A DNA stretch of 64,000 bases, from assembly GCF_001723175.1 (NCBI RefSeq), contig NC_064650.1, positions 1,922,001-1,986,000 on the forward strand, in the 5' to 3' direction. Below, piece after piece: positions 10,820 through 21,869 of the stretch. The position numbers were made by a program, and so were the translations under genes. The notes beneath the pieces are model-generated. The model ran no database searches. It saw nothing but the letters and a program-made list of their open reading frames with translations, and was not told the DNA's origin. The stretch comes from Penicillium oxalicum (Eukaryota > Ascomycota > Eurotiomycetes > Eurotiales > Aspergillaceae). Numbering within the stretch: the first letter of the stretch is position 1; every line of letters begins with the position of its first letter.

Positions 10820-11635
10820 ATGTCGACCGTATTGAGGACGCTGCGCAACATTCGCCGAATCGGCCTGAAGGTTTGTCTCGCGATGGAGATAGGTAGCGAT
10901 TCATGGAGGTACTAATGCAGGAGTACAGGAGTATGCCCACCAAATGCAGGTACGATTGTCGCCGGGGATAGAGGAGATTAAGTCGGGATTGACGTGATTG
11001 ACTGACTCGTTGCTCTTGCTGGCCGAACTCATTAGAATATTGGTTTGTACTGCCCAGATCTGTGGGCCGTATAACTTATGCTAACCTGAACCCCATCACA
11101 GGTGATACCAAAGCCGGAACCCTAATTGGAACCGATCGCTTCGGCAACAAGTTCTACGAGAACATGGAAGAAGAGCTGCCTCGTAAGGAAGCCCCCTCGA
11201 TTACTGGGGAACGGGACACAGGGATGTAGGGTGGGCAAGCTGAAATTTTGGACCATGTATAGTTCGAACACGATGGGTCGATTACAAGACCAACTGGCCA
11301 GAGTATCAGCCTGACCAAATTGAGCCTGGCTGGTAAGTGAATCGAACCTCGCAATCGAATGAGTTTGGACTCAGTACTGACGCGCTTTTAGGCATGCTTG
11401 GATCTCCTACATGGTCGACACTCCTCCATCTGCTGACAAGCTCCTTCAGCCCGGTCAGCGTACCTGGGAGATCCCAGAGCACCGCGTCAACCCAACCTTG
11501 AGCCGTGCTGCGTTCAAGACCTACTCTACGTACGCCACAGACTCCCATCCTTCTCCAATCGGACTTTGACTGATTTCTTCTTGTAGCACCCGTCCTAAGT
11601 ACTCTGCTTGGACCCCTGTGGCTGCCCCGCGATAA
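10820..11635 (+). CDS. NADH:ubiquinone oxidoreductase (complex I) subunit NDUFA12/B17.2
   Basis: Seven exons: 10820-10870, 10929-10949, 11036-11042, 11102-11182, 11263-11332, 11392-11529, 11587-11635. They give 138 residues. Exon 2 is 21 nt (EYAHQMQ) and exon 3 only 7 nt (AATATTG); both are needed to keep frame and to restore the conserved run EYAHQMQNIGDTKAGTLIGT. Further family landmarks are DRFGNKFYENMEEELP, TRWVDYKTNWPEYQ, IEPGWHAWISYM and a C-terminus rich in proline and arginine. NDUFA12 is an accessory subunit on the matrix arm of complex I near the NADH-to-quinone junction. The usual length for fungal members is about 130-145 residues, so this model is complete. An alternative acceptor 8 nt upstream of exon 2 sits too close to the branch site (CTAAT at 10911-10915) and gives a worse protein. 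Confidence 0.92.
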
Positions 11636-12020
11636 ATCTGCACGCCTTTGCCCCAAACGAATAAACCAAATGGACGTCCGCTTTTATCTGCCGTATCCCT
11701 TGAAGCTTTTTTCAGGAATTCATTTTGAACCGTTCAAGTAGTTCCGAACGATGTACATATAGTCGACCTTGCAGTAACTCCACGATTCAGTGGTTCAGAG
11801 ACTTTGATTATCTATTATCTTCAAATTTCGTGTATACGACCTCAGCATGCGTGCATGAAGCTCGTGGTCAATAGGAACTGAAATGGTATCTCGGATGAGA
11901 AAGAAGGAAGAAGAGAGCGCAGAACCACAACCACCACGGCACATGCAGGACGAAAAAGGGTCGCAAATAGGTACAAGAATATGTGGAGATCAGCGGCTAT
12001 CTCGAAAAATTTCTGGATCT
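11636..12020. other. Intergenic between convergent NDUFA12 and ypp1
   Basis: 3' flanks only. No gene or structured element recognised. Confidence 0.5.
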
Positions 12021-15000
12021 TTAGAGAACATAAAGTCCCGAGCTGATGTTGGACCAGTGCCTGATAGGACGCCGATCCTCAAGCTCAATGCACCACCACA
12101 AGACATCTTTCAGTTTATCAGTTTGCTGGCCAGCTTCGTAAGCTCGTGACAAAGCGAACCAGGCGTCGGAATTATCCCAGGAGCTACCGAGCTTCGTTAG
12201 CGATGAAAGCAGACCGTAAGCGCGGTCTCGTGCTGCTAGGCGATGTAAATGCTTGGGGTCAACATTATGCGGCGACGAGGAAGTCTCCCTCGTCGGTTGA
12301 GACTCAGATTCAGACTTCATTAACTCGTCAATTGAAATGGCGTTCGCGATTTTAGGCTTCGGCAAATTAGACAGTAGAGATAGACGCGAGAGCGTCAGAT
12401 CGACGTCAGCATTGGAAGGCTCTAATGGCAGCTTCTGGTCCCAAACATCCAGAAGCAGGTTGGCGAGCGCGATGGTGGCCGTGGGGTGGTCTGGACACCG
12501 CAGGAGGGCTTCTTCAAAGACCTTCATTGCCCGATGTGGATTCGACTGACTCTGGGACAGGAGCCCTTGTTCGGTCAGAACATCTGCGACCAACTCGTCC
12601 GAGCTTTTGGCGTAATCCCAACCGCGCCTGCTAAGGGATTTGGCGGATGATTCAATTGACGCCGTCAGTATTTCCACCCGCGACGCTTGTTTGAAAGCCT
12701 CTTGGCAGGCTTCTCGGGCGTCGTCAAATAGCGCAGCGCGGCGGTACATACCCGCAATGACGAGCCATATCTGAGCGAGTAGTCCAAGAGCATGCTTTTG
12801 AGACTGGGCGAGCGAGAACTTCATGGTCGCGAGAGTAGGGGAATCAAACCGGTGAGGCCGGGGGAGCCGCACGTCATTAAATGGTTGATTACCATCATGG
12901 GCAGCTCGAGCTCGTTCTTGTCGGTCTTGCATACCACGGACATCTGAGTGAAGAGGCTGTCCGTTTCCTGCGGCATGCGATGCCTTCTCAGGCGAGTGGG
13001 GTGTCAAGACGGCGAAATTCCCTGCGTCCGCGGGTGACGGTCCACTGGGCAATGGCGGCTCTTCCGTGCGCGGTCTCTCATGCCTGAGCAGACTGCTGGC
13101 GCGCTTTTTGACTTTATGCGAGTCGGATCTTCCGAGAATGGATGGACTTCGACGGCCATCACGCTCGTCTTGAGTTACTTGAATAACTGGAGCATCTCCT
13201 GCCCCTGCGATGCCGTTCGGAATGGGGGGCACTGGTGGAACCGCGGACCCAGAGACGGCCAATGGGTCAACACGACGATCTGTTACATGAGATCCGCGAT
13301 GGCGACTGAAGATGCTGCCCCGGAAACTCCTTGTCGTGCCTGCGGAGCTTTTCGGTGGGACCAGTTGGTCGGCCTTGGGCTTGGTGTCCTCGCTATCAAG
13401 ATTGAGATCGCCGAACAGAGTAGCGAACAGTTGCAATAGTTGGCCGCTTTGGTTAACAGCTGCTTCAGGCCCCTCCATGACCTCGACGAAGGAAAGCTGA
13501 GTCACGCGGAGTTGGAGGATCCGTTCTTTCTCACGACCCTGAAGCCGACCAACAAGCGGTCGACCGAGAATACCTCCACGATCATTTGAATTGGAGTCGG
13601 GCCTCGACGTGCGCTTGTCTGAGACTCGATCCCAATGACTCTTTCCGAATGTATCGAGGGGGAATTGATCAAACGCTGCTTGACAAGAACGCTCCGCAAT
13701 TTCAAACTCATTCTTAGCACTGAGAAGAAGAGCAAGCAAATGCCACATGGGGACGAGGTCGCGCTCTCTTGAAAAGTCTTCCGTGGTCTCAGAACATCCA
13801 TGGGAAGTCAACGCAGATTTGACGTATTCGATCGCAGTGTCCAGATCGCGGTTCTCTGCGAGTACAAGGGACAAAGTGTAAAGCGTAGCATAATTCATAG
13901 ACTTCCCCAGCGATGGAGATGCGCTCTTCATCAAATAGTCCACCGCTTCGCTGCGAATCTCATCTCGCGTTTCATTTTGGGGTGTGAAGCTCGCCCAGTT
14001 GGCAAGTCCAATCCCCACCGCCCGGTAGGCTGAGGCCAGGACAGCCGGAGCGATCGTAGATGTTCGAGACAAGCGACTACCGTCGGTCAGGAGCAATGTC
14101 CCATCCGACGGCTCCTGTGTGATACCGGATCCATGCTTCTCGAGATGAGACCTTATCAGCTCTGTCAAATTCTTGGCTTTCTCGGCTTCGTCGAATGAAC
14201 CAAGACAACTTAGCATGACCACTCCTTCACAAAGCGTCTGCAGAAATGTTTCTGGATTCTCCAATTCCCCGTACTCGGCCCCTTTTTCAGCCCTTTCCAT
14301 GGCACCAGTGACAATCTCGATGTATGACTCCAGAGCCTGGAGAGCAAGCTCGAAGTCCGCGAGCGCCGAATGGACATGGAATAAGCGACGCAGAATCAGA
14401 TGAGAGTGATATGTCTTCGATGCTGCACGATAGAGAATCTGTGATTTGAAAAAAGTATCAGCAAGGCCCAAAGTACGTGCTGTTCAAGCACCTACGTCTA
14501 AGACGTGTCGTCCCACGCCAACCTGTCCTCCTTCTCCGAGGTCATGGTCCTGCCAGTGAGGCCCACAAAGGATTTCCCAATTGCCGATGACTTTTTCCAC
14601 CCAAGCTTCGATTTCGGAGTTATCCGAGCTAGCAGTTGGGAATTTGGCGTCGCGGATGACACTGTTCTCACATATGAACTCGATGCGCCTCAACTCGCTC
14701 GCCAACTGAAGTCTCTCCGTGCCTTCATGCGGCGCTGTATATGGAAGACCGTCCTGAAGGACAGTTGTGAGAAGACCATAGTATGCCTTCCACACAACGG
14801 ACCGGGGGTGCGGGGCAGGCGCATCAAGATGGGATGGCTTCGAAGAGGTTAATCCTTGCTTGACAGCGGGAAGGGCAGCCCACAGCCGGAACAGTCGAAG
14901 TGCGATTTCCACTTGTCTTGGGTCTGAATCTGGGGAGTTTGCTCGAGTTTCATCACTCGCCATGATTGCACCCTTCGACAACAAAGTCTCCGCCCAGCTT

Positions 15001-15879
15001 TGAAATTGAGGATTGCTTGTACTCAGCTTTCCATTGCTGAGCCAAGTCGTCAGGGACGCAAATGTCTCCAAGGTCTCGTCCATTCCGGTGACCGCAACTT
15101 GTGCAGTACCTAGACAGAAGTCAGCGAATCTAGGCCCTGGGCTGATGCAGATATGACTTCCATACCCTTGATATAGCAGCCCCTCACCAGGCAGATCTCC
15201 GTCCATGGAGATGGGCTTTGGCCTGCACCGGCCATTTCTTCCAGACACTTGGCAAAATCCTGGGGCAACTGCCCGACAGCCAGCGCCGGCTCGCTCGAGA
15301 TCCAATGAATCCACCCCAGGCAAACCTGTGCCTGTAGAATCTCCTCGGCAGTACCATCATTTTTCTCTATTGTCGTGAGTAAAGCAGGGATCAATTCTGT
15401 CAGTCCTGGCGTCGGCACCCTCTCGGCGGATGATTGCTGCTGGAGATAGGCCACAATTTGAGACTCAGCCGTCGCGGTCTGGATAGCACCTTAAAATCCC
15501 ACAATATCTGTCAGTTCTATCGCATGACATGCTGCGGAAACAGTGAGGACTCACAAGTGCGGCTGGGCGCATGCTTGGTTATCTTCCGTACGAGTTCTGG
15601 CACTTCATCCCATCTGCCTTGGGCTCGCGCCTGGTCCAAGGACGTGATGTATCGCTGTCCCTTGTCGCCGTTACCTCCCTAGATCGCTCGTGTCAGCACA
15701 TACTGAGCCCGGTTATGGCCGCTTGGGCTGAGGAACATCGTAGGATTCTCCAAATTTGGGAAGCCATACCGCCATTGCTTTTCTGGAATCGCTGAGGAGG
15801 CGCAAGGGAAGTGAAAGGTTGAAGATTGTGAGGCATGCGCAAGCCGACGCACCTTGTTGAACCCCGAGATGATCAACAT
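12021..15879 (-). CDS. ypp1: Ypp1/TTC7-like scaffold of the plasma-membrane PI 4-kinase complex
   Basis: Five exons (15879-15853, 15678-15555, 15489-15166, 15109-14496, 14438-12021) give 1168 residues. Successive segments follow the fungal Ypp1 pattern: SLDQARAQGRWDEVPELVRK near the start, ATAESQIVAYLQQQ, and HVLD joined across a 57-nt intron to ILYRAASKTYHSHLILRRLF. The rest is TPR-type helical hairpins, including clear pairs in the C-terminal 400 residues (for example SNPHRAMKVFEEALLRCPDHPTA in part). Ypp1 (TTC7 in animals) is a scaffold that, with Efr3, holds the PI 4-kinase Stt4 at the plasma membrane. A serine/proline-rich, poorly conserved linker divides the repeats. The first exon (nine codons, MLIISGFNK) is the least certain part; it is chosen because its GTGCGT donor and the later CTAG acceptor keep frame. 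The gene is divergent from rix1. Confidence 0.85.
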
Positions 15880-16121
15880 CGGAGAGGGTTTACGTATTGC
15901 AATAACCGTAATGGAGTATTTTACCGCGGCATCATGTGGCCCAAGCTCGTTGCCTGGTACGGTGTTCCCGAAAGGGAAAAATTGGCGCGAAATTAGAGAA
16001 AAAAAAAGACCATCCTGCGCATTTCTTTCCCAACGGCTCTGATTCTTGCATCTTACGCGCGCCCAAAGCCTTTACCAATTGATCTCGCCGAGGGTCTGAG
16101 AACTCTTCAGACTCCGTGCTA

Positions 16122-18522
16122 ATGTCGTCCACGATTTTACGTGCTGTAACGCACCGCTTGACAACAACTCCGGTTGACCAGCTGCCCTCTATCACTGCAT
16201 TCCTCGCCGCTTCGTTGAGCGATTGCTCTGAGCTTCTCTCGGCACCGCAGGCCCAGAAACCGGGCAAGGGGGACTCAGACCATGCCGTCCAAATCCACAA
16301 ATTGAAGACCCGCCTGGCGAGTCTGCTGCAAGACCGCACCGTTGAAGGACGCTGGACTGCCGTTGTTCTCGTGAAAGCTACCGTTGAAGCTGGTCAATGG
16401 GAAATCCTACGTGGGTATGAACCCATCGTCCGTGGGTTGGTTGGCATCCTTGCGGTATGAATGTCGCGCCCCTCATGAAGCATCTAGTGTTATGGTTGCT
16501 CAGCATGGCGAGCTGACTCTGTCCCCTGTCTAGAAACCTGACCCGCTGTCTACACGGAAGATGTGCATCATTACCTTGACTCGCATTTTTCACCTCACAT
16601 ACCAGTACCCGACACTTGTTCGCGAGATCACGACCCCACACCTTCCCGGATTTGTGACAGCGGTCCTAAACTTGGTCTCGACCCTTGTCAAGACAACATC
16701 AGGGTCTGTTCGCAAGCCCAAGCCCAACAGCCCTTTCATGGAACTTGCACTACATGCCATTCTCGAGCTGATTCCCCGGCATCCAACTATTTTCCGTCCA
16801 TTTGGAACCCAACTGTCGTCTCTACTTGCGGAAATTCTGAGCTCTTCCGCGCCGAACTTTTATCCAGCCCCGGTTCAAGAAGTGGCGGTGCAGGTGTTCG
16901 CGTCCCTTTACCGATGCGCGCCTAAGGACAAGTCGGGCGCGGAGTGGATTGAAGCTTGCAAGGCCACCCTTTTATCTGCTCATAGAGCAACTGATCATGT
17001 CTTCCGAGCTGTTGCAGAGCAGTGGGAATCGGTGGATCCAACTGTGGTCCACACCAAGCAAAGTTATAGCGAAGAAGCAGGAGACCCAAGCTCTGACGCC
17101 TTGGGATTCCAGAGCTGGTCCGGCATACATTCTGGAACCGACAGGCTGATTACCCTTCTTCGTATTCTGTCTCAACTCATTTCGATGCCGTCGGCCGCGG
17201 CTGTCCCCATTCCTCTCGGCTCTATTCTGGATCTGACGTCGAGACTGGCATCTGTGACGGTTCCATCGGGCTCTGAAGCTTCTCAGAGCAGTTCTCAATT
17301 CAATCCTCAGATCAGCCGAGACGAAAGAGAAATGCTGTGGGTTGAGCTACCCCGTATCCACATTGCCTGCATGGATCTCCTCGGGAACGTCGTCAGTCTG
17401 CTAGAGAGTAGCACAGCTTCCATCTCCCAGAATCTTGTGGATCAAGTGTCCTGGATTTTTAAGAGTGAGCATTACTCCAGAGATGTTCGCACCGCGTCAT
17501 ACGAGTTGCTCTCGTCTGTGATCCAAATTCATGGACCCGCAATGACGAAGCAAACGGTCACTTCCCTTGCGACTGTACTTCGGGTGTGCTGCAATGATTT
17601 GCTTCCCCAGTTCGAAGATGCAAGCGCATCTGGGAAATCACAAGGTGAATCCAAGACAAAGAATAAGGGTGGTACGGGAACAGCAAATGCGGATTCATTC
17701 TTAGACCCAGAACTTCGAAAGAAGCAGCAATTGAAAGCAGGCCCGCAATTCCCTCGTCTTCGAGACGCTGCATCCGCGCTTCTTCGTGATGCCCTGGTAG
17801 GCATTGCGCCGCAGCTACTCACCCCCTCTGTTCGCGCAGAGATTGATCGCACAATTATTCTGACCTCCAACAAAGATGCCATGTTGGCGAGTGTTCTGAA
17901 TCCCATCCCCACGGCAAAGGGTCGGGGGGCCGGTTCCAGTCTGATTCCATTCTTGGTTCGAGGCTACCCGGAACAGATGGAAGTTGAGGCTCTCGTTCGT
18001 CCCCGGATGCCCGTTCTGATGACTGCGCCAGAGCTTGATGCATTCGCCGAGATGGAAGAGGATGAGGAGGCCGAGGAGCTTTCGGACCGGCCGATGGTCG
18101 CTCATCCTCAGTCGACCAGTTTCATGACTGACCCAGCCCAGTCGACTGTCCGGACGCCATCGATCGAATCTTCCACGGCTCCAGTACACAAGCGCACATA
18201 CTTTGAGGAAACTACATCTGGCTCGCAGTCTCTGTCTACTTCGGGTCAGAAGCCTACACAGATCAAGAAGGCCCGTCTCGACGAAGACGAAACACCGGCC
18301 AGCGTCCCAGTCTTCCAGCCATCGACGGTCGCAGCGACAATGGTGCCGAAACAGGTTCCGGCTGTCTCCCGGCCGGCACCGCCTCAAGCAAACGCACAAG
18401 TTGCCGAGAGCGCACCGCTACCGGTCGACGACAGTGACGACGAGTTGCCTACACTGAACCTTGATCCCGACACAGATGATGATGACGGGGATGAGGATGA
18501 AGATGTTGCGATGGAGGGATAA
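16122..18522 (+). CDS. rix1: Pre-rRNA processing protein Rix1
   Basis: Two exons (16122-16454, 16534-18522) give 773 residues. The alpha-helical HEAT-like body (about residues 1-480) has the family features: GRWTAVVLVKATVEAGQW followed by the run ending in RGLVGIL, then STRKMCIITLTRIFHLTYQYPTL in part, and a helix-rich stretch to LRDAASALLRDALV. The tail is proline- and serine-rich and ends in a strongly acidic segment (DDSDDELPTLNLDPDTDDDD), as in Rix1/PELP1 proteins. Rix1, with Ipi1 and Ipi3, acts in the nucleus on pre-60S particles, supporting ITS2 removal and the rotation of the 5S particle with Rea1. The start at 16122 is the first ATG in frame. It is the third ribosome-assembly gene within 14 kb. 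Confidence 0.88.
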
Positions 18523-18654
18523 TGGTCAATACGATGTGAAAGCCATCACATGTTCGCTCTTCTAGATACCAAAAATTTTATACCACTCTATGGCCGGAGT
18601 GCTTGTGCCGGAATAGCTCTAGATCTACATGCACCGGCAGGCCTTTCTCCCAAG

Positions 18655-20289
18655 TCAGAGAAGGCGAATGCCACTGCCCCAATATGTGCCATCACTCCAG
18701 TAGCCAAACCACGGGCTATCCCAGCACCACCAGCCTTTATCAAAGGCAAGCCCTAGACCACGAAGCGGGCTGATTGGAATGGGTTCCATCAGCCATAGAC
18801 CACCGCGGGCGAAATCGTCAGCAATGAAAGCTCCTGAATAGAGCAGCCAGCTAAAGACGAAGACTACATTGGCAGTGCGACGTAGTGGGCGAGAGACCTT
18901 TCTAGATGAGACCTTTGGAAAGATGACTGTCTTGAAAATCTGCTCGAAGATCATGGCGATCCCTTGACCGAAAAAGAACAAAAATGGCCCCGACATGGGA
19001 TGCGTATCACCAAGTTGTGAGAGACTACCCGCGGCATGGACAAGTCCACTAATCGTAAATGCAACCAGCACGTAGGTAATTTGCTTGACCCGATGACTAG
19101 CAGACCATCTCTCAGGTAGGCATGACAGGATGAAGCGTGCAGATGTGATGAAGCCGAAGCGGAAGAGCTGGTGCCACCATCGGCCCCAGCATCCCGCAAG
19201 TCCATGGTCCAGAACGGAGGGGAAGAATGATCCAAATGCATCCGCGTATAGCCAAGAGGCTCCAAGGGGTGCTCCTGTCAACTTCCGGGCAGCGTTTGGA
19301 AAAGCCGTCGACAAGCCCAGGAAGACAAGAGGGTTGAGCGCGGTCACGAAATTGAGCGCAACAAAGACACCCATACAGCTGACAAAACATCGATAGAAGC
19401 GCACGAGCAGCGGATAGGCCGCAACATACGAGAATGGGAACGGAGGCGGTATGTGGTCCGTCACCAAGCCCCGGAAGTAGACGTCGCGCATCATGACAAC
19501 CTTGAGACAGTCTAATAGCATGTACGCCAGGAGAAATTGCGAAAAAGCAGCACGCAGGCATTGCTTGGCGCTCTTGTATGTCGCGTCGTCCTGAACACGA
19601 AACCCGCGGACCTGGAATCCTTCATGTAATTGGTTGTGAACGGAGCGGGGCAAGGGACCAAGGTAAGGTTGACGCCAGTTCCATTCAGGGCCACGAAGAT
19701 TGAAGAGAAGTCCAGCACACCATTCAAAGCGATGCGTCAACTTGCGAGGGTAAGACTGCCAGTGAAAGGTCTCGTGACCAGACTGGTTGATCCGAGTCAA
19801 TACGGATTGTCCGTTTGCTTGGGAGGCACTAGTGCCCAGCTTGAAAGCCTCTGGTGGGGTGTCAGTCAAGACACCCTGCGACGAGAAAATCTGACGGTCA
19901 GGTCCATCTTGGATTGAATGCGCCGCCGTGGAACCGCGCTCAATACGTTGCAGGTCGTTCTCGACGTCAATAAATACGAAGAGCGCAGTACTCCACAGGA
20001 GCCACCAGGCCGTCATCAGACCAATCATATATCCATGACCCCCCAACAAGGCTCTGCGGCGGGTGAGGACCTCTGCTGCGATAGCCACGCTCAGTGCGAA
20101 TAGTCCAGGGCGAACGTGTCGAGTGGCTCCGCGGCGCGGAATCATCAGGCCGATAAGAGGCAGAAGATTGAAAACCACGACATGGTAGATGAATACCGGT
20201 TGGTAGACACCTTGTTGCAGGAAAGCGTCTAGTTGGGCTTGATGTGTTTGCACAACATTTTTGTAGGAACCCAGGTGGAGGTCGTCCAT
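18655..20289 (-). CDS. Wax-synthase-like membrane-bound O-acyltransferase (MBOAT)
   Basis: Single frame of 544 residues with about eight hydrophobic segments. The C-terminal half has the wax synthase / acetyltransferase signature: CWGRWWHQLFRFGF, and about 50 residues later a membrane helix with the probable active-site histidine in SGLVHAAGS. This places it with the fungal MBOAT-like acyltransferases, which include enzymes that acetylate or acylate secondary metabolites and lipids. The acceptor substrate cannot be told from sequence. No polyketide, peptide or terpene synthase lies within the window, so it is not part of a visible metabolite cluster. It is convergent with rix1 (132 bp between stop codons) and divergent from the HLTF-like gene. 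The N-terminus MDDLHLGSYKN is not a signal peptide; the first membrane helix follows at about residue 30. Confidence 0.82.
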   Translation of the reverse strand: MDDLHLGSYKNVVQTHQAQLDAFLQQGVYQPVFIYHVVVFNLLPLIGLMIPRRGATRHVRPGLFALSVAIAAEVLTRRRALLGGHGYMIGLMTAWWLLWSTALFVFIDVENDLQRIERGSTAAHSIQDGPDRQIFSSQGVLTDTPPEAFKLGTSASQANGQSVLTRINQSGHETFHWQSYPRKLTHRFEWCAGLLFNLRGPEWNWRQPYLGPLPRSVHNQLHEGFQVRGFRVQDDATYKSAKQCLRAAFSQFLLAYMLLDCLKVVMMRDVYFRGLVTDHIPPPFPFSYVAAYPLLVRFYRCFVSCMGVFVALNFVTALNPLVFLGLSTAFPNAARKLTGAPLGASWLYADAFGSFFPSVLDHGLAGCWGRWWHQLFRFGFITSARFILSCLPERWSASHRVKQITYVLVAFTISGLVHAAGSLSQLGDTHPMSGPFLFFFGQGIAMIFEQIFKTVIFPKVSSRKVSRPLRRTANVVFVFSWLLYSGAFIADDFARGGLWLMEPIPISPLRGLGLAFDKGWWCWDSPWFGYWSDGTYWGSGIRLL

Positions 20290-21869
20290 GCGAATAAATC
20301 AAGCGCTGGGGTAATGCAAGTATGAAATTGTACTTCCTGAACACTCAAAGCTTCCGAGTCGTCGCGTTGGTTCAACAAGTGACAGAATTGAGGATAGAAA
20401 GCGGTCAGGGTTGCGCTCGTCTCGGAAGTGACTTGTTGGTTTGAACGCCGTGAGAATACCGATTGATAGATCGAATTTCGTCGATTCAGATTTGAGTAGT
20501 ACGTAGATCAACCACCTATCCCGTCTTGTGAGTCAATCAAAGTACTTGCAGCTTTGAGTAAAAGATCTATGGATAGCTAGTCCTTTGAGCCCTTTGTTGC
20601 TGGGCACGAGTTGGAATATATATCACGATCGATCTGCCCCGGTGGCGGACCGACATATCACTTCCAAGCAGGAATTCCGATCTGTTAGGTGGTGGTCATG
20701 TTTCGGGCCATGACGTGATTACTACAGGTGTCCACTCCCAGGGAATAGTGGACGATGGTAAGGTAAGGTGATGGAAATTGGGCATATTTGATCGGAGATA
20801 TATCCGCCTTATGAAGGTAGATACTAACCTGGTAGTGCACATTCGTTTTCGGCACTGAAGATGGAAACAGCCTGATGTTATTCCAGCTCACAGGTGAGGA
20901 AGGGCTAAGGTGTCACGTAGCCATTCGCCGAGGCCTGAAATAGTGCCCTTATAGTATCTGCAGCGCCTCAATTCCATTGGATCCAGGTCCAGGTGCGAAG
21001 CGGCACCACTTCAGCGGGCTGGTCTCATCTTATGTCTTTAGAGCAGCGTATAATTGATGGATTCAATTTCAGAGTATATCTTCACTCCCCTACCCATAGG
21101 TACCAGCTGATTTACGAAAAACCAACATGGAAGGCTCTCTCCATCCGACTGCACAGGTCCCGTCGTCCGATCAACTGGAAGGAGCCCGATCGATTTTGAT
21201 CATAACATCAATGATTCAAAAGCAGACTGCCCAAGCTGGCTTATGTCTCGAGGAGGGCATGGGTGAAGTTCAACTTGGCGCATCCATCCTCATTGAAGTG
21301 TGTCCAGCCATATATAGATTGAGGTTTGCAGCACTATACTACAGACTGGTGGGTGTGACCTACAAAAAACCTCCAGCAGGCACGATATTTATTGCTGGGA
21401 TACCTACATGATGAGAAAATGATTAATGAGATTAGTCTGGTGAGCCGGTAATGCCTTGGATTCATCTGCTCGCGCCTTTCAACCAACACTCTAGCGCGGG
21501 CCAGTTGCGATAGAGGAAAGCAGACGACTGACGTCATTCTCAATCAGACGAATGATCATCACGTGAACGCGTGTCTGGCGCGACTTTTCGTGTTTCTTGG
21601 CGACTTTTCCCGATTCTTCACAAGTTGACACAGCGTTCCATCGGCGGATGCCGTCATCGGGGTTCCGTCCTTCTCATTGGTAGAGAGTCGACGACGGCTC
21701 GCGTGCACCCAAGTGTCTTCCATTGGAGTTATGCTAAGGGAACATAGTCTCATATTGATCCTGTAGCTTTCGTTATTCTCATTGCCAGCTGAGCATTGTA
21801 CAGTCCCCCGGATGAACTCTGTGTAGTTTAGCCATACGTCTCGAATCATTGCTGGCAAGCATTCGCAAA
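20290..21869. other. Intergenic: divergent promoters of MBOAT and HLTF-like genes
   Basis: 1.58 kb without a supported gene. The short frames at 20993-21411 overlap and lack family features. Stop codons are frequent on both strands and composition is near neutral. Probably two promoters, one long. Confidence 0.5.

Noticed and set aside
15679..15879. 66-codon frame at the start of ypp1 as a separate small gene
   Set aside because: Its first nine codons serve as a first exon of ypp1 with a good donor; the rest is intron.
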